NCBI RefSeq assembly: GCF_007828045.1
Contig: NZ_VITN01000011.1
Coordinates: forward strand, 124,001 to 188,000
Origin: Nitrospirillum amazonense
GTDB taxonomy: Bacteria > Pseudomonadota > Alphaproteobacteria > Azospirillales > Azospirillaceae
Direction: 5' to 3'
Length of the DNA stretch: 64,000 nt
The translations under genes and the position numbers were made by a program. Positions within the stretch are counted from its first letter, which is position 1; each line of letters opens with the position of its first letter. Positions 28,189 through 38,879 of the stretch are shown here, one piece after another. Under the pieces are notes generated by a model. The model was not told the origin of the DNA. It made no database searches and saw nothing but the letters and a program-made list of their open reading frames with translations.

Positions 28189-28812
28189 ATGCTGCTGCTC
28201 ATCGATAATTACGATAGCTTCACGTACAATCTCGTCCATTACATCGGCGAGCTGGGCGCCGACGTGGCCGTTTGGCGTAACAACGCCCTGAGTGTGGATG
28301 ACGCGCTGGCCCTGAAGCCGGAGGCCATCGTCCTCTCCCCCGGCCCCTGCGATCCCGATAAGGCCGGCATCTGCCTGCCCCTGATCACGGCCGCCGCGGA
28401 ACGGGGCATCCCCCTGCTGGGCGTCTGCCTGGGTCACCAGGCCATCGGTCAGGCCTTCGGCGGCCGCGTCATCCGCGCGCCGGTGCCCATGCACGGCAAG
28501 GTCAGCCAGGTCACCCACCAGGGCGAAGGCGTCATGAAGACCCTGCCCTCGCCCTTCGCCGCCACGCGCTACCACTCCCTGATCGTGGAGCGGGAAACCC
28601 TGCCGGCGGAACTGGAGTCGGTCGCCTGGATCGAAGGGGGTGCTGAGGACCAGATGATCATGGCGCTGCGCCACCGCGTCCTGCCCATCCACGGCGTGCA
28701 ATTCCATCCCGAGAGCATCGCCTCTGACCACGGCCACCAGATCCTGGCGAACTTCCTCGATTTCGCCGGCGTGGCGCGCAAGGCCGTCAAGAAGACCGGC
28801 CTGGCGGCATGA
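28189..28812 (+). CDS. trpG: Anthranilate synthase component II (glutamine amidotransferase)
   Basis: Provides ammonia to TrpE. The 207-aa class I amidotransferase shows [14 protein letters not shown] at the N terminus, the nucleophile in [10 protein letters not shown] near residue 85, and [11 protein letters not shown] for the His/Glu pair. ATG at 28189 gives the family start; upstream in-frame codons begin with TTG and lack support. It overlaps trpD by four bases (ATGA). Confidence 0.97.
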   Translation: MLLLIDNYDSFTYNLVHYIGELGADVAVWRNNALSVDDALALKPEAIVLSPGPCDPDKAGICLPLITAAAERGIPLLGVCLGHQAIGQAFGGRVIRAPVPMHGKVSQVTHQGEGVMKTLPSPFAATRYHSLIVERETLPAELESVAWIEGGAEDQMIMALRHRVLPIHGVQFHPESIASDHGHQILANFLDFAGVARKAVKKTGLAA

Positions 28813-29873
28813 GCGGTGACATCGGTGACATGAAGGCGCTGCTCGGCCGGGTGGCCGAGGGCAAGCGCCTGTCGGAGGATCAGGCCCTGGCCGCCTTCGA
28901 CATCATCATGTCCGGCAACGCAACCCCATCCCAGATGGGGGGCTTCCTCATGGCGCTGCGCGTGCGCGGCGAAACGGTGGATGAGATCACGGGCGCGGTG
29001 CGCGCGCTGCGCGGCCGCGCCGCCCGCATCGACTGCCCGCCGGGCACCATCGACACCTGCGGCACCGGTGGCGACGCCAGCGGCACCTACAACATCTCCA
29101 CCACCGTGGCCTTCGTGCTGGCCGCCTGCGGCGTGCCGGTGGCCAAGCACGGCAACCGCGCCCTCTCCTCCAAATCCGGCGCCGCCGACGTGCTGGGCCA
29201 GCTGGGCGTGAACGTGGAGGCGGAGCTGGAGGCCGTGCGCACCGCCCTATGGCAGGACGGCATCACCTTCCTGATGGCCACCCGCCACCATGGCGCCATG
29301 CGCAACGTGGGCCCGACGCGGGTGGAGCTGGGCACCCGTACCATTTTCAACCTGACCGGCCCCCTGTCCAACCCGGCGGGCGCCAAGCGCCAACTGATGG
29401 GCGTGTTCGCCGAGCGCTGGGTGGAACCGCTGGCCCAGGTGCTGAACCGCCTGGGCACGGACGTCGCCTGGGTGGTCAGCGGCGAGGACGGGCTGGACGA
29501 GATCACCACCACCGGCGCCACCCATGTGGCGGAGTTGCGCCACGGCGCCATCCGCCGCTTCCAGGTGACGCCGGAGGACGCCGGCCTGACCCGCGCCCGG
29601 CCCGAGGACATCCGGGGCGGCGACGCGGTGGAGAACGCCCGGGCCCTGCGTGCCGTGCTGGCGGGGGAACAGGGCGCCTACCGTGACATTGTGTTGATCA
29701 ATGCCGCCGCCGCCTTGATCGTCGCGGACAAGGCCACCACCTTGCGTGACGGCGTGGCCCAGGCGGCCCAGGCCCTGGACGACGGCCGCGCCGCCGCCAA
29801 GCTGGCGGCCCTGGCCCGTCATTGCCCCCTGCCGCCCCCGGCAGTGGAAGATACTGAAGGAACACGCGCATGA
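28809..29873 (+). CDS. trpD: Anthranilate phosphoribosyltransferase
   Basis: Transfers phosphoribose from PRPP to anthranilate. 354 aa, with the PRPP-binding CGTGGD motif near residue 80, [21 protein letters not shown], and [19 protein letters not shown]. It overlaps trpG and trpC by four bases each, indicating translational coupling within trpGDC. Confidence 0.97.
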   Translation: MSGDIGDMKALLGRVAEGKRLSEDQALAAFDIIMSGNATPSQMGGFLMALRVRGETVDEITGAVRALRGRAARIDCPPGTIDTCGTGGDASGTYNISTTVAFVLAACGVPVAKHGNRALSSKSGAADVLGQLGVNVEAELEAVRTALWQDGITFLMATRHHGAMRNVGPTRVELGTRTIFNLTGPLSNPAGAKRQLMGVFAERWVEPLAQVLNRLGTDVAWVVSGEDGLDEITTTGATHVAELRHGAIRRFQVTPEDAGLTRARPEDIRGGDAVENARALRAVLAGEQGAYRDIVLINAAAALIVADKATTLRDGVAQAAQALDDGRAAAKLAALARHCPLPPPAVEDTEGTRA

Positions 29874-30685
29874 GCGACGCCGCAGATGTCCTGACCCGGA
29901 TTTGCGCCGACAAGCGTGAGCATATCGCCGCCTGCAAAGCCGCCCGCCCCCTGGCCGAGGTGGAACGGGCCGCGCGCGACGCCGGCCCCACCCGGGGCTT
30001 CGCCCGCGCCCTGCAGGCCAAGGTGGATGCCGGCCTGTACGCCCTCATCGCCGAGATCAAGAAGGCCAGCCCCAGCAAGGGCCTGATCCGGGAGGATTTC
30101 GATCCCCCCGCCCTGGCCCGGGCCTATCAGGAGGGTGGCGCCGCCTGCCTGTCGGTGCTGACCGACGTGCCCTATTTCCAGGGGGCCGATGAATACCTGG
30201 TGGCGGCCCGCGCCGCCTGCGACCTGCCGGTGCTGCGCAAGGACTTCGTGCTGGACACCTACCAGGTGGCGGAGGCCCGCGCCCTGGGTGCCGACTGCAT
30301 CCTGCTGATCATGGCGGCGCTGGACGACGCCCAGGCGCTGGAGCTGTATGACGCCGCCACCGGCTGGGGCATGGATGTCCTGGTCGAGGTGCATGACATT
30401 GAGGAGATGCGACGCGCCCTGGCCTTGCCCGGTGGCCTGCTGGGCGTGAACAACCGCAACCTCAAGACCCTGTCCATCGACCTCGCCACCACCGAGATGC
30501 TGGCCGGCATGGTGCCGCCGGGCCGCCCCCTGGTGGCGGAGAGCGGCCTTTATCATCCGCAGGATCTGCTGCGCATGGAGATCGTGGGCGCCCGCCGTTT
30601 CCTGGTGGGTGAATCGCTGATGCGCCAGGCCGACGTGGCGGCCGCCACCCGCGCCCTGTTGGGGCTCGACAAGGCCGTGGCGTGA
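29870..30685 (+). CDS. trpC: Indole-3-glycerol phosphate synthase
   Basis: Closes the indole ring in tryptophan synthesis. The 271-aa TIM barrel contains [15 protein letters not shown], the [12 protein letters not shown] segment with a catalytic lysine, [11 protein letters not shown], and the phosphate-binding AESGL region. It is not fused to TrpF. It overlaps trpD by four bases and touches the moaC region with its TGA. Confidence 0.97.
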   Translation: MSDAADVLTRICADKREHIAACKAARPLAEVERAARDAGPTRGFARALQAKVDAGLYALIAEIKKASPSKGLIREDFDPPALARAYQEGGAACLSVLTDVPYFQGADEYLVAARAACDLPVLRKDFVLDTYQVAEARALGADCILLIMAALDDAQALELYDAATGWGMDVLVEVHDIEEMRRALALPGGLLGVNNRNLKTLSIDLATTEMLAGMVPPGRPLVAESGLYHPQDLLRMEIVGARRFLVGESLMRQADVAAATRALLGLDKAVA

Positions 30686-30687
30686 CC

Positions 30688-31179
30688 ATGTCGGAGAACA
30701 GCGGCTTCACCCATTTCGACGCCGCCGGCCGGGCGGTGATGGTCGATGTCTCGGACAAGGCGGAGACGGAGCGCCTGGCGACCGCCCGCGGCCGCGTGGT
30801 CATGAAGGCGGAGACCCTGGCCCTGATCCAGGCGGGCCAGATGGGCAAGGGCGATGTGCTGGGCGTGGCGCGGCTGGCCGGCATCATGGCGGCCAAGCGC
30901 ACGCCCGACCTTATCCCCCTCTGCCACCCGCTGGCCCTGACCAAGGTGACGGTGGACCTGACCTGCCTGCCCGAGGGCAACGCCGTGGAGATCGAGGCCA
31001 CGGCCAAGCTGAAGGGTCGCACCGGCGTGGAGATGGAGGCGCTGACCGCTGTCAGCGTCGCCGCCCTGACGCTGTACGACATGTGCAAGGCGGTGGATAA
31101 GGGCATGGTCATCGCCGACATCCGCCTGATCGCCAAGGATGGCGGCAAAAGCGGCCCCTATCGCGCGGAAACCCCCTGA
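30688..31179 (+). CDS. moaC: Cyclic pyranopterin monophosphate synthase
   Basis: Second step of molybdenum cofactor synthesis, converting the MoaA product to cPMP. The 163-aa protein has the conserved [13 protein letters not shown] and [20 protein letters not shown] segments and the KDGGKSG C-terminal motif. ATG at 30688 is chosen; an in-frame GTG two codons earlier overlaps the trpC stop. The trpC-moaC-moeA-lexA order is common in alphaproteobacteria. Confidence 0.96.
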   Translation: MSENSGFTHFDAAGRAVMVDVSDKAETERLATARGRVVMKAETLALIQAGQMGKGDVLGVARLAGIMAAKRTPDLIPLCHPLALTKVTVDLTCLPEGNAVEIEATAKLKGRTGVEMEALTAVSVAALTLYDMCKAVDKGMVIADIRLIAKDGGKSGPYRAETP

Positions 31180-31192
31180 ACCAGGTCCTGCC

Positions 31193-32392
31193 ATGATCCC
31201 CGTTGACGAAGCGCTGGCCCGCATCCTCGCCCAGTTCCAGCCCTTGGCCGGCGAACTGGTGGGGGTGGGCGAGGCGGTTGGCCGCGTGCTGGCCGCCGAT
31301 GTCGTGGCGCGGGTGACGCAGCCGCCGGCCGCCGTCTCCGCCATGGATGGCTGGGCGGTGCGGGGATCGGACCTGGGCTCCCTGCCCGTCACGCTGGCCC
31401 GCATCGGCGAGGCGCCGGCCGGCCGGCCCTTCGCCGGCACGGTGGCCTCGGGCCAGGCGGTGCGCCTGTTCACCGGCAGCGTCATCCCCGACGGCGCCGA
31501 CACCGTGGTGCTGCAAGAAGACTGCGACGACCTGGGCGGCGGCGTGCGGGTGCGCGAAGGTACGCCCGGCCGCTGGGTGCGCGCCGCCGGCCTGGACTTC
31601 ACCGCCGGGACCGTGGGCCTGAAAGCGGGCCGCCCCCTGACCGTGCGCGACGTGGCCCTGGCCGCCGCCATGAACCATCCTTTCCTGACCGTGCACCGCC
31701 GGCCCCGCGTCGCCGTCCTGGCCACGGGCGATGAGGTGGTGATGCCGGGTGAGCCGCTCGGCCCTGGCCAGATCGTCAGCAGCAACGGCCTGGCGCTGGC
31801 GGCGCTGGTGCGACGCCATGGCGGCACCCCGGTCAACCTGGGCATCGCACCCGATGACGCCGATACCTTGGCGATCCTGGCCCGGGGGGCGGCCGGATGC
31901 GACCTGCTGGTCACCACCGGCGGCGCCTCCGTCGGCGAATACGACCTGGTCCGCGACATGCTGGGCGGCCAGGGGGTGGACCTGGATTTCTGGAAGATCG
32001 CCATGCGGCCGGGCAAGCCGCTGATGTTCGGCCGCCTGGGGGGCACGCCCCTGCTGGGCCTGCCGGGCAACCCTGTCTCCAGCCTGGTGTGCGCCACCCT
32101 GTTCCTGGTGCCGGCGCTGCGCCGGATGCAGGGGCTGGCCCCGGCGGAGTTGCCCCGGGCGCGAGCCGTGCTGACCAACGCCTTGCCTGCCAACGACCGG
32201 CGGCAGGACTATCTGCGCGCCACCCTGACGGCCGGCGACGGTGCCCTGCCCGCTGTCGCGACCTTCACCCAGCAGGACAGTTCCATGCTGAGTCGCCTGG
32301 CGGCGGCGGACTGCCTGATCATCCGCCCGCCCCACGCCCCTGCCGCCGAGGCCGGCACGGTGGTGGACATCGTCCCGCTGGACGGGATTTAG
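31193..32392 (+). CDS. moeA: Molybdopterin molybdenumtransferase
   Basis: Inserts molybdate into molybdopterin. 399 aa; the N-terminal domain has SAMDGWAV near residue 50, the MogA-like domain has TGDEV and TTGGASVGEYD, and GLPGNPVSSLV and a C-terminal beta-barrel follow. ATG at 31193 lies 13 bases after the moaC stop. A perfect inverted repeat begins inside its last codons. Confidence 0.96.
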   Translation: MIPVDEALARILAQFQPLAGELVGVGEAVGRVLAADVVARVTQPPAAVSAMDGWAVRGSDLGSLPVTLARIGEAPAGRPFAGTVASGQAVRLFTGSVIPDGADTVVLQEDCDDLGGGVRVREGTPGRWVRAAGLDFTAGTVGLKAGRPLTVRDVALAAAMNHPFLTVHRRPRVAVLATGDEVVMPGEPLGPGQIVSSNGLALAALVRRHGGTPVNLGIAPDDADTLAILARGAAGCDLLVTTGGASVGEYDLVRDMLGGQGVDLDFWKIAMRPGKPLMFGRLGGTPLLGLPGNPVSSLVCATLFLVPALRRMQGLAPAELPRARAVLTNALPANDRRQDYLRATLTAGDGALPAVATFTQQDSSMLSRLAAADCLIIRPPHAPAAEAGTVVDIVPLDGI

Positions 32393-32421
32393 GGCCTACC
32401 CCCCTTCGGTCGCCCTAAATC
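32386..32421 (+). terminator. Hairpin at the end of moeA
   Basis: GATTTAGGGC (32386-32395) pairs perfectly with GCCCTAAATC (32412-32421) across a 16-base loop. The first arm contains the moeA stop codon. No long T-run follows, so termination is uncertain, but it marks the border between the trp/moa operon and lexA. Confidence 0.55.
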
Positions 32422-32479
32422 TGTCATCGTCCGGTGGTTTTTCATCGCTAACCCTTGACGCGGGCCGTGAACCAAAATA

Positions 32480-32509
32480 GAACATGGCCAGTACGTTTCG
32501 GGTTTGTTC
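32480..32509 (+). promoter_or_regulatory. Candidate LexA boxes upstream of lexA
   Basis: Alphaproteobacterial LexA recognises GTTC-N7-GTTC. Two sites with one mismatch each lie 36-65 bases before the lexA ATG: GTTT-N7-GTTC (32495-32509) and, in the other orientation, GAAC-N7-GTAC (32480-32494). They adjoin without a gap. Autoregulation is expected for lexA; use of these sites is inferred. Confidence 0.5.
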
Positions 32510-32544
32510 CATATCTAGCGGCTCGACACAGCGAAGGGGGCGAT

Positions 32545-33267
32545 ATGCTGACGCGGAAGCAACAGGAGCTGCTGCTGTACATCCACCAGCATCTGGGTGA
32601 AGGCGGCGTCTCCCCCTCATTCGATGAGATGAAGGACGCCTTGGGCCTCAAGTCCAAGTCCGGCATCCATCGCCTGATCACCGGGTTGGAGGAGCGCGGC
32701 TTCATCCGCCGCCTGCCCCACCGCGCCCGCGCGCTGGAGGTGTTGCGCCTGCCGGAAATGACGCCCGCGCCCAAGAAGGCCGCGGCGGCCGCACCGGCGG
32801 AGGTGGAACCCCGCTTCAAGCCTAACGTCATCAAGGCCGATTTCCAGGCGGGTCTGCCCGGCAAGGATGCCGGCGATGCCATCGGTGCCGTCAGCCTGCC
32901 CCTCTATGGCCGCATCGCCGCCGGTTTGCCCATCGAGGCGCTGCGCGACAGCGGCAGTACCATAGACATCCCCGTCTCCATGCTGGGCATCGGGGAGCAC
33001 TACGCCCTGGAAGTGGCAGGCGACAGCATGGTCGAGGCTGGCATCCATGACGGCGACACCGTCATCATCCAGCGCTGCGAGACGGCGGAGAACGGCGCCA
33101 TCGTCGTCGCCCTGGTCGACGCCGCCGAGGTGACGCTGAAGCGCCTGCGCCGCAAGAACAACTCCATCGCCCTGGAACCGGCCAATCCCTCCTACGAGAC
33201 CCGGGTGTTCGGCGCCGACCGCGTGCGGGTGCAAGGCCGCCTGGTGGGCTTATTCCGCCGGTATTGA
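32545..33267 (+). CDS. lexA: SOS repressor LexA
   Basis: Transcriptional repressor of the SOS response that cleaves itself when RecA filaments form. The 240-aa protein has an N-terminal winged helix (residues 1-65, [20 protein letters not shown]), a linker, the Ala-Gly cleavage site in [10 protein letters not shown], and the catalytic serine and lysine in [10 protein letters not shown] and [12 protein letters not shown] at 32545 has GAAGGGGG upstream. Candidate LexA boxes precede it and a strong terminator follows. Confidence 0.97.
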   Translation: MLTRKQQELLLYIHQHLGEGGVSPSFDEMKDALGLKSKSGIHRLITGLEERGFIRRLPHRARALEVLRLPEMTPAPKKAAAAAPAEVEPRFKPNVIKADFQAGLPGKDAGDAIGAVSLPLYGRIAAGLPIEALRDSGSTIDIPVSMLGIGEHYALEVAGDSMVEAGIHDGDTVIIQRCETAENGAIVVALVDAAEVTLKRLRRKNNSIALEPANPSYETRVFGADRVRVQGRLVGLFRRY

Positions 33268-33289
33268 CCACGGCCATCCCAGACTAAAC

Positions 33290-33322
33290 AACGGCCCTGG
33301 CGACCTCAGTCCCAGGGCCGTT
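33290..33322 (+). terminator. Terminator between convergent lexA and comEC
   Basis: AACGGCCCTGG (33290-33300) pairs with CCAGGGCCGTT (33312-33322), 11 perfect base pairs, followed by TGCTTTGC. The loop contains the comEC stop codon, so the same structure probably ends both convergent transcripts. Confidence 0.75.
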
Positions 33323-35561
33323 TGCTTTGCGGGTCGTGTACCGTCTCGATGCGTACGCCGCCGCGCTCGAAGTACAGGGCGTGCGCGCCACGGGCGGCCA
33401 GCACGTCGGGGCCGATGACGCGGGGAGCGTCACAGCCGGCGGCCGGCACGCGGGAGATCACCAGGTCGGCGTTGTCGCAATCTTCCGCCAGGGCGTCGCG
33501 GGTCCAGGCGATGGCGACCAGGCGCCCGTCCGGGGCGGCGGGGTCGCGTCGCTCCGGCCGATAGAGGTCGGGATGGTACAGGCAGCCCAGGCTGTCGCAG
33601 CGCAGGCTGCCGTCATCCGTGCCCACGATGGGCCAGGCGGGCGGGCGCCCCTCCCCGCCATCGCGCTTGCCCCAGGTCTCCACCTCGAAGCCGCCGCCGC
33701 GCGAGGACGACAGCCACAGCTTGCCGCCGCCATCGCGCACCGCCACCATGGTCCCGCCACCCGACACCACCATGTCCGGCCGGGGCGTCAACGGCACCAG
33801 CACGCAGCCGAGCGCGATGGGCACCGAGCCGAGCAGGCGCCAGCGGTGGCGCCACAGCATCAGCCACAGGCCGCCCACCACCAGCAGGCCGAAGGCCAGG
33901 TCGGACAAGGCCGCCCCATGCAGAGCGGCGCCAGGCAAGGCGGCCGTGACGCGCGCCGTCCATAGGATGCCCTCGCAGCCCCAGCCGATCATGTCGATGA
34001 TCCACCCCTCCAGATGGAAGGGCATGGCGACATAGGCCAGCAGGCACAGCGGCATGATCCACAGTTCGGTGATGGGAATGCCGATCAGGTTGGCCAGCAC
34101 GCCGTAATTGGCCACCTGCTGGAAGTGGTAGAGGCAGAACGGCATGGTGGCGATGGTGGAGATGATGGAGGTCAGGCACAGCCCCCCGACGAACAGGGCG
34201 GCACGGCGCAGCCAGCCCCCGTCCTTGCGCCAGCGGTTCAAGGGGCCGCGCAACACCTCATACGCGCTGATCAGCGCCAGCACGGCGCCGAAGCTCATCT
34301 GGAAACTGGGGCCGGGCAACTGCTCCGGCTGGTACAGCAGGCAGAGGATGCCGGCGACGGCGATGGCCCGGGGGCTCAGGACCGACCGGTCGGCCAGGAT
34401 GGCCACCATGGCCAGCGCCGTCATGAGGACGGAGCGCAAGGTGGGCACCTGCGCGCCCACCAGCATCATATAGGCCAGGGTGGCCAGGATGGCGAAGGCG
34501 GCGGCCCATTTCTTGATGGGATGGCGCAGCGCCACCCCCTCCCACAGGGCCAGGGCCGCCCGGGCGAAGAAGTAGAACAGCGCCGCCACCAGGCTGATGT
34601 GCAGGCCGGAGATGGACAGGATATGTTGCAGGCCGGAAACGCGCATGGCCTGCAGATCATCGGGGGGAATACCCGTCTGTTCCCCATTCAGCAGGGCGAT
34701 GGCGATCATGGCGGGCGCGCCGCTGAGGCGGGCGGCCACGCGGTCGGCGATCAGCTCACGCAAGGCAACCACGCGGTCGTTCACCCAGCCGACCAGGCCC
34801 ACCGGCGCCGGCGCCACCACCTCGGGCGTCTTGAAGGCGAAGCCCACGGCGCCGATGCCCTGGTAGAAGGCGGAGCGGCGGAAGTCGTAGGCGCCGGGTT
34901 CCGGGCTGTCCGGCGGCGGGCGCAGGGCCGCCAGGATGCGCACCCGCGTGCCGGCCGGCGGTGCCGTGTCGGTGGGCCGCAGACGGATGCGTACGGCGGG
35001 CGGCGTCAATTCCGGTGCCAGGCGGGGGATGTGCGGATCGGCCAGGGTGACGCGCACGCCCTTGTCCAGCCGCTCCACATTGGCCACGCGGCCCTCCACC
35101 GGCACGGGGTCCAGGGGACGTTGCAGGATGGGGGTCTTGAGCCAGGTGGTGCGGGCCTCCACCGCCGTGAAGCCCACGCCCAGGGCCAGCAGGGCGCCCA
35201 GGGCCAGCCGCAGGGGCAAACGCTCTCCCGCCAGCAGGTACAGGCCAAAGGCTCCTAGGGTGAAGAGCAGGCCCGACCAGGGCGGCGGCTCCCCCGGCAT
35301 GGCGAAGTACAGGGCGATGCCGGTCCCCAGGAAGACGGGAACCCAAAGGACCCAACGTTCGCGCTCTTCCACCAAATTGACATACGCAGATGCGACAATG
35401 CTGGCTAACGCGCCGAGCACACGATGTGTGATCCGCATCACATCTGAAGGAGGTGGGTCGGCGCCAAATTCGCTCCGCCCAGTAGCTAAATAGGACCCAT
35501 TCGACAAGTACGGGGCCTCACGGTCCCAGTCCTCTCCAGCGGGGTCTGCCTCAGGGTGCAT
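33306..35561 (-). CDS. comEC: ComEC/Rec2 family competence (DNA channel) protein
   Basis: Polytopic membrane protein of 751 aa of the DNA-uptake channel family. An N-terminal soluble stretch and several hydrophobic segments lead to a DUF4131-type OB-like domain (about 140-250). The Competence domain follows (about 280-570), containing SGLQHILSISGLHISLVA and many transmembrane helices. The C terminus is hydrophilic with no visible HxHxDH zinc motif, so the nuclease-like metallo-beta-lactamase domain of Gram-positive ComEC appears reduced. ATG at 35561 gives a charged N-terminal extension; MRITHRV 41 codons later is an alternative start. It is divergent from gltX. Confidence 0.9.
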   Translation of the reverse strand: MHPEADPAGEDWDREAPYLSNGSYLATGRSEFGADPPPSDVMRITHRVLGALASIVASAYVNLVEERERWVLWVPVFLGTGIALYFAMPGEPPPWSGLLFTLGAFGLYLLAGERLPLRLALGALLALGVGFTAVEARTTWLKTPILQRPLDPVPVEGRVANVERLDKGVRVTLADPHIPRLAPELTPPAVRIRLRPTDTAPPAGTRVRILAALRPPPDSPEPGAYDFRRSAFYQGIGAVGFAFKTPEVVAPAPVGLVGWVNDRVVALRELIADRVAARLSGAPAMIAIALLNGEQTGIPPDDLQAMRVSGLQHILSISGLHISLVAALFYFFARAALALWEGVALRHPIKKWAAAFAILATLAYMMLVGAQVPTLRSVLMTALAMVAILADRSVLSPRAIAVAGILCLLYQPEQLPGPSFQMSFGAVLALISAYEVLRGPLNRWRKDGGWLRRAALFVGGLCLTSIISTIATMPFCLYHFQQVANYGVLANLIGIPITELWIMPLCLLAYVAMPFHLEGWIIDMIGWGCEGILWTARVTAALPGAALHGAALSDLAFGLLVVGGLWLMLWRHRWRLLGSVPIALGCVLVPLTPRPDMVVSGGGTMVAVRDGGGKLWLSSSRGGGFEVETWGKRDGGEGRPPAWPIVGTDDGSLRCDSLGCLYHPDLYRPERRDPAAPDGRLVAIAWTRDALAEDCDNADLVISRVPAAGCDAPRVIGPDVLAARGAHALYFERGGVRIETVHDPQSKRPWD

Positions 35562-35763
35562 CTTCGTTCCGGGTGTGCTATCTCAGCGGCTTCCGCATCC
35601 TGGTGATGCGCCCCTGGCGGTTATTGTGCCGCCGGACCTGATCACCAGCTATCTCGATATTCGCGTGGCACCGTCAACCTCTGGATGCGTCCCTGCCTAG
35701 GCGACCCTTCCCGACGCCCCGACGGTGCGCCACCCGCCCCGCATGCCGGAGAGTGCGTTTCCC

Positions 35764-37170
35764 ATGAGTGTCGTCACCCGCTTCGCCCCGTCCCCCACTG
35801 GCTACCTGCACATCGGCGGCGCCCGTACCGCCCTGTTCAACTGGCTGTACGCCCGTCACCACGGCGGCACCTTCCTGCTGCGCATCGAGGATACGGACCG
35901 GGCGCGGTCGACCCAGGCGGCGGTGGACGCCATCATCGACGGCCTGAGCTGGCTGGGCCTGACCTGGGACGGCGACGCCGTCAGCCAGTTCGAGCGGCGG
36001 GAGCGCCATGCCGAGGTGGCGCGCACCATGCTGGCCCAGGGACATGCCTACCATTGCTACTGCTCGCCGGAAGAGCTGGAAGAGATGCGGGAGCAGCAGA
36101 AGGCCGCCGGCCTGCCCATGCGCTATGACGGCCGCTGGCGTGACCGCGACCCGTCGGAGGCGCCGGCCGGCGTGGCGCCCGTCATCCGCCTGAAGGCCCC
36201 GCGCGAGGGCGAAACCGTTCTGCAGGACAAGGTGCAGGGCGAGGTGCGGGTGCAGAACAGCCAGCTGGACGACATGGTGCTGCTGCGCGCCGACGGCACG
36301 CCGACCTACATGCTGTCGGTGGTGGTGGACGACCAGGACATGGGCGTGACCCAGGTGATCCGGGGTGACGACCACCTGACCAACACCTTCCGCCAGCTGC
36401 AGATCTACCAGGCCATGGGCTGGACACCGCCGGACTTCGCCCACATCCCCCTGATCCACGGACCGGACGGCGCCAAGCTCAGCAAGCGCCACGGCGCCCT
36501 GGGGGCCGAGGCCTACCGTGACCTGGGCTATCTGCCGGAGGCGCTGCGCAACTACCTGCTGCGCCTGGGCTGGAGCCACGGCGATGATGAGATCATCAGC
36601 ACCGAGGACGCCATCTCCTGGTTCAACCTGGAAGGCATCGGCCGGTCCCCGTCGCGCATGGACTACGCCAAGCTGGACAACCTGAACGGCCATTACATCC
36701 GGCAGGCGGACGATGCCCGGCTGGTGGACCTGATCGGCCCCCGATTGGTCACGGCCCTGGGGCGTGCGTTGAGCGACGCCGACCGCGATCTGCTGCGCCG
36801 CGCCATGCCGGGCCTGAAGGCGCGGGCCAAGACCCTGGTGGAACTTGCGGCGGGCGCACAGTTTTATATCACGGCCCGCCCCCTTCCGCTGGACGAGAAG
36901 GCCACCCAACTCTTGTCCGACGAGGCCCGGGCCCAGCTGGCGACCATCGCCGGCCGCCTGAAGGACGCGTCCGATTGGACCGCGGCGACCCTGGAGGGGA
37001 TCGTGCGCGCGTACGCCGAGGAGACGGGCCTGAAGCTGGGCAAACTGGCCCAGCCATTGCGCGCTGCACTCTCCGGTTCCACGGTCTCGCCACCGATCTT
37101 CGAGGTGGCGGAAGTGCTGGGCCAGGCTGAAACCCTGGCCCGTATCAGTGATGTCGCAGGGGGTGCCTGA
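35764..37170 (+). CDS. gltX: Glutamyl-tRNA synthetase
   Basis: Class I aminoacyl-tRNA synthetase charging tRNA-Glu, and tRNA-Gln in bacteria that use the transamidation route. 468 aa with the HIGH-type motif [16 protein letters not shown] near residue 11 and the KMSKS-type motif [10 protein letters not shown] near 240. The start at 35764 gives [13 protein letters not shown]. The 202 bases upstream, shared with divergent comEC, must hold its promoter. It is followed by gltA after 112 bases. Confidence 0.97.
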   Translation: MSVVTRFAPSPTGYLHIGGARTALFNWLYARHHGGTFLLRIEDTDRARSTQAAVDAIIDGLSWLGLTWDGDAVSQFERRERHAEVARTMLAQGHAYHCYCSPEELEEMREQQKAAGLPMRYDGRWRDRDPSEAPAGVAPVIRLKAPREGETVLQDKVQGEVRVQNSQLDDMVLLRADGTPTYMLSVVVDDQDMGVTQVIRGDDHLTNTFRQLQIYQAMGWTPPDFAHIPLIHGPDGAKLSKRHGALGAEAYRDLGYLPEALRNYLLRLGWSHGDDEIISTEDAISWFNLEGIGRSPSRMDYAKLDNLNGHYIRQADDARLVDLIGPRLVTALGRALSDADRDLLRRAMPGLKARAKTLVELAAGAQFYITARPLPLDEKATQLLSDEARAQLATIAGRLKDASDWTAATLEGIVRAYAEETGLKLGKLAQPLRAALSGSTVSPPIFEVAEVLGQAETLARISDVAGGA

Positions 37171-37282
37171 GCCCTCCTGGCGTCATTGCCTTCGGCGGTG
37201 CGGAACACTACACTCCGCACCGCGTCATAAAGACCAATAAGGGGCAGAGGGCCCCGCTCCGTATAAACAAGGACGTGCCGAA

Positions 37283-38602
37283 ATGAGCGATACGACGACA
37301 CCGGCGGCCGGAAAGAAAACGGTCACCCTCACCGACAACCAAACCGGTAAGTCTTACGAGTTCCCCGTCATGCACGGCACGACCGGCCCTGACGTGATCG
37401 ACATCCGCAAGCTCTACGGCGACACCGGGTACTTCACGTACGACCCCGGCTTCACCTCGACCGGCAGCTGCGAGTCCAAGATCACCTTCATCGACGGCGA
37501 CAAGGGCGTCCTGCTGCACCGCGGCTACCCCATCGAGCAGCTGGCCGAGAAGAGCGACTTCATGGAAGTCTGCTATCTGATGCTGCACGGTGAGCTGCCG
37601 AACGCCAAGGAAAAGAGCGAGTTCGAGCGCTCCATCACCTATCACACGATGGTGCATGAGCAGCTGTCGCAGTTCTTCCGCGGCTTCCGTCGCGATGCCC
37701 ATCCGATGGCCGTCATGTGCGGCGTGGTCGGCGCCCTGTCCGCCTTCTACCACGACAGCACCGACATCGAGGATCCGCGCCAGCGCATGGTGGCCTCGCA
37801 CCGCCTGATCGCGAAGATGCCGACCCTGGCCGCCATGGCCTACAAGTACTCGATCGGCCAGCCCTTCGTGTATCCGCGCAACGACCTGGGCTATGCTGAG
37901 AACTTCCTCAACATGACCTTCGGCGTCCCGTGCGAGCCGTACAAGATCAACCCTGTCATCGCCAAGGCGATGGACAAGATCTTCATTCTGCACGCCGATC
38001 ACGAGCAGAACGCCTCCACCTCCACGGTGCGTCTGTCCGGTTCCTCCGGCGCCAACCCCTTCGCCTGCATCGCCGCCGGCATCGCCTGCCTGTGGGGCCC
38101 CGCCCACGGCGGCGCCAACGAGGCCGTGCTGAAGATGCTGGGTGAGATCGGCCACAAGGACCGGATCCCCGAGTTTATCGCCCGTGCCAAGGACAAGAAC
38201 GACAGCTTCCGCCTGATGGGCTTCGGCCACCGGGTCTACAAGAATTACGATCCGCGCGCCAAGGTCATGCAGCAGACCTGCAAGGAAGTCCTGGCCGAAC
38301 TGGGCATCAAGGACGACCCCCTGCTGGACATCGCGGTGGAGCTGGAGCGCATCGCCCTGGAAGACCCGTACTTCGTCGAGAAGAAGCTGTACCCGAACGT
38401 CGACTTCTACTCGGGCATCATCCTGAAGGCCATCGGCTTCCCCACCAGCATGTTCACCGTGCTGTTCGCCCTGGCCCGCACCGTGGGCTGGATCGCCCAG
38501 TGGCAGGAAATGATCGCCGACACCTCGCAGAAGATCGGCCGTCCGCGTCAGCTGTACACCGGCGCCACGACGCGGGATTATGTCCCGGTCGAGCAGCGCT
38601 AA
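37283..38602 (+). CDS. gltA: Citrate synthase (type II)
   Basis: First enzyme of the TCA cycle. The 439-aa length and the N-terminal extension ([18 protein letters not shown]) mark the hexameric, NADH-sensitive Gram-negative type. Active-site segments are [26 protein letters not shown], and the aspartate in NVDFYSG. It is followed closely by a small membrane-protein gene and a strong terminator. Confidence 0.97.
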   Translation: MSDTTTPAAGKKTVTLTDNQTGKSYEFPVMHGTTGPDVIDIRKLYGDTGYFTYDPGFTSTGSCESKITFIDGDKGVLLHRGYPIEQLAEKSDFMEVCYLMLHGELPNAKEKSEFERSITYHTMVHEQLSQFFRGFRRDAHPMAVMCGVVGALSAFYHDSTDIEDPRQRMVASHRLIAKMPTLAAMAYKYSIGQPFVYPRNDLGYAENFLNMTFGVPCEPYKINPVIAKAMDKIFILHADHEQNASTSTVRLSGSSGANPFACIAAGIACLWGPAHGGANEAVLKMLGEIGHKDRIPEFIARAKDKNDSFRLMGFGHRVYKNYDPRAKVMQQTCKEVLAELGIKDDPLLDIAVELERIALEDPYFVEKKLYPNVDFYSGIILKAIGFPTSMFTVLFALARTVGWIAQWQEMIADTSQKIGRPRQLYTGATTRDYVPVEQR

Positions 38603-38621
38603 GGCATAGGCGGACGGGACG

Positions 38622-38846
38622 ATGGCGGAGCGGGTTCATCCCAGCGATGGCGATAACGGGACAGGCGGCCGCCGGTCCCGACCCCGCGCCCGCATCCTGC
38701 CTGCCCGTTCGCTGGAGGGCCACTTGCCGGCCAACGACAACCCCGTGCCCCCGGGCCGGCGGTTGAAGCGGTTGGTGTGGATGACCTTCGCCACCCTGGG
38801 CGCAGTCCTGGGCATCGCGGCCACCGTGGTGTCCCTGCTGCACTGA
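38622..38846 (+). CDS. Small hypothetical single-span membrane protein
   Basis: 74-aa protein of unknown function. The N-terminal half is basic and polar (GGRRSRPRARILPARS); the C-terminal 25 residues form one transmembrane helix (LVWMTFATLGAVLGIAATVV) ending two residues from the stop. ATG at 38622 is 20 bases after gltA with GGACGGGACG upstream, and an intrinsic terminator follows the stop by 34 bases, so it is probably co-transcribed with gltA. The family was not recognised; coding is supported by GC-rich third positions and layout. Confidence 0.55.
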   Translation: MAERVHPSDGDNGTGGRRSRPRARILPARSLEGHLPANDNPVPPGRRLKRLVWMTFATLGAVLGIAATVVSLLH

Positions 38847-38879
38847 GGACGATGGCAGCACCTTCCCGTGCTTTTTTGG

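Noticed and set aside
32386-32421. Insertion-sequence end suggested by the perfect inverted repeat at the end of moeA
   Set aside because: No transposase remnant or target duplication nearby; the arms are close together and overlap a stop codon, as expected for a terminator-like hairpin.
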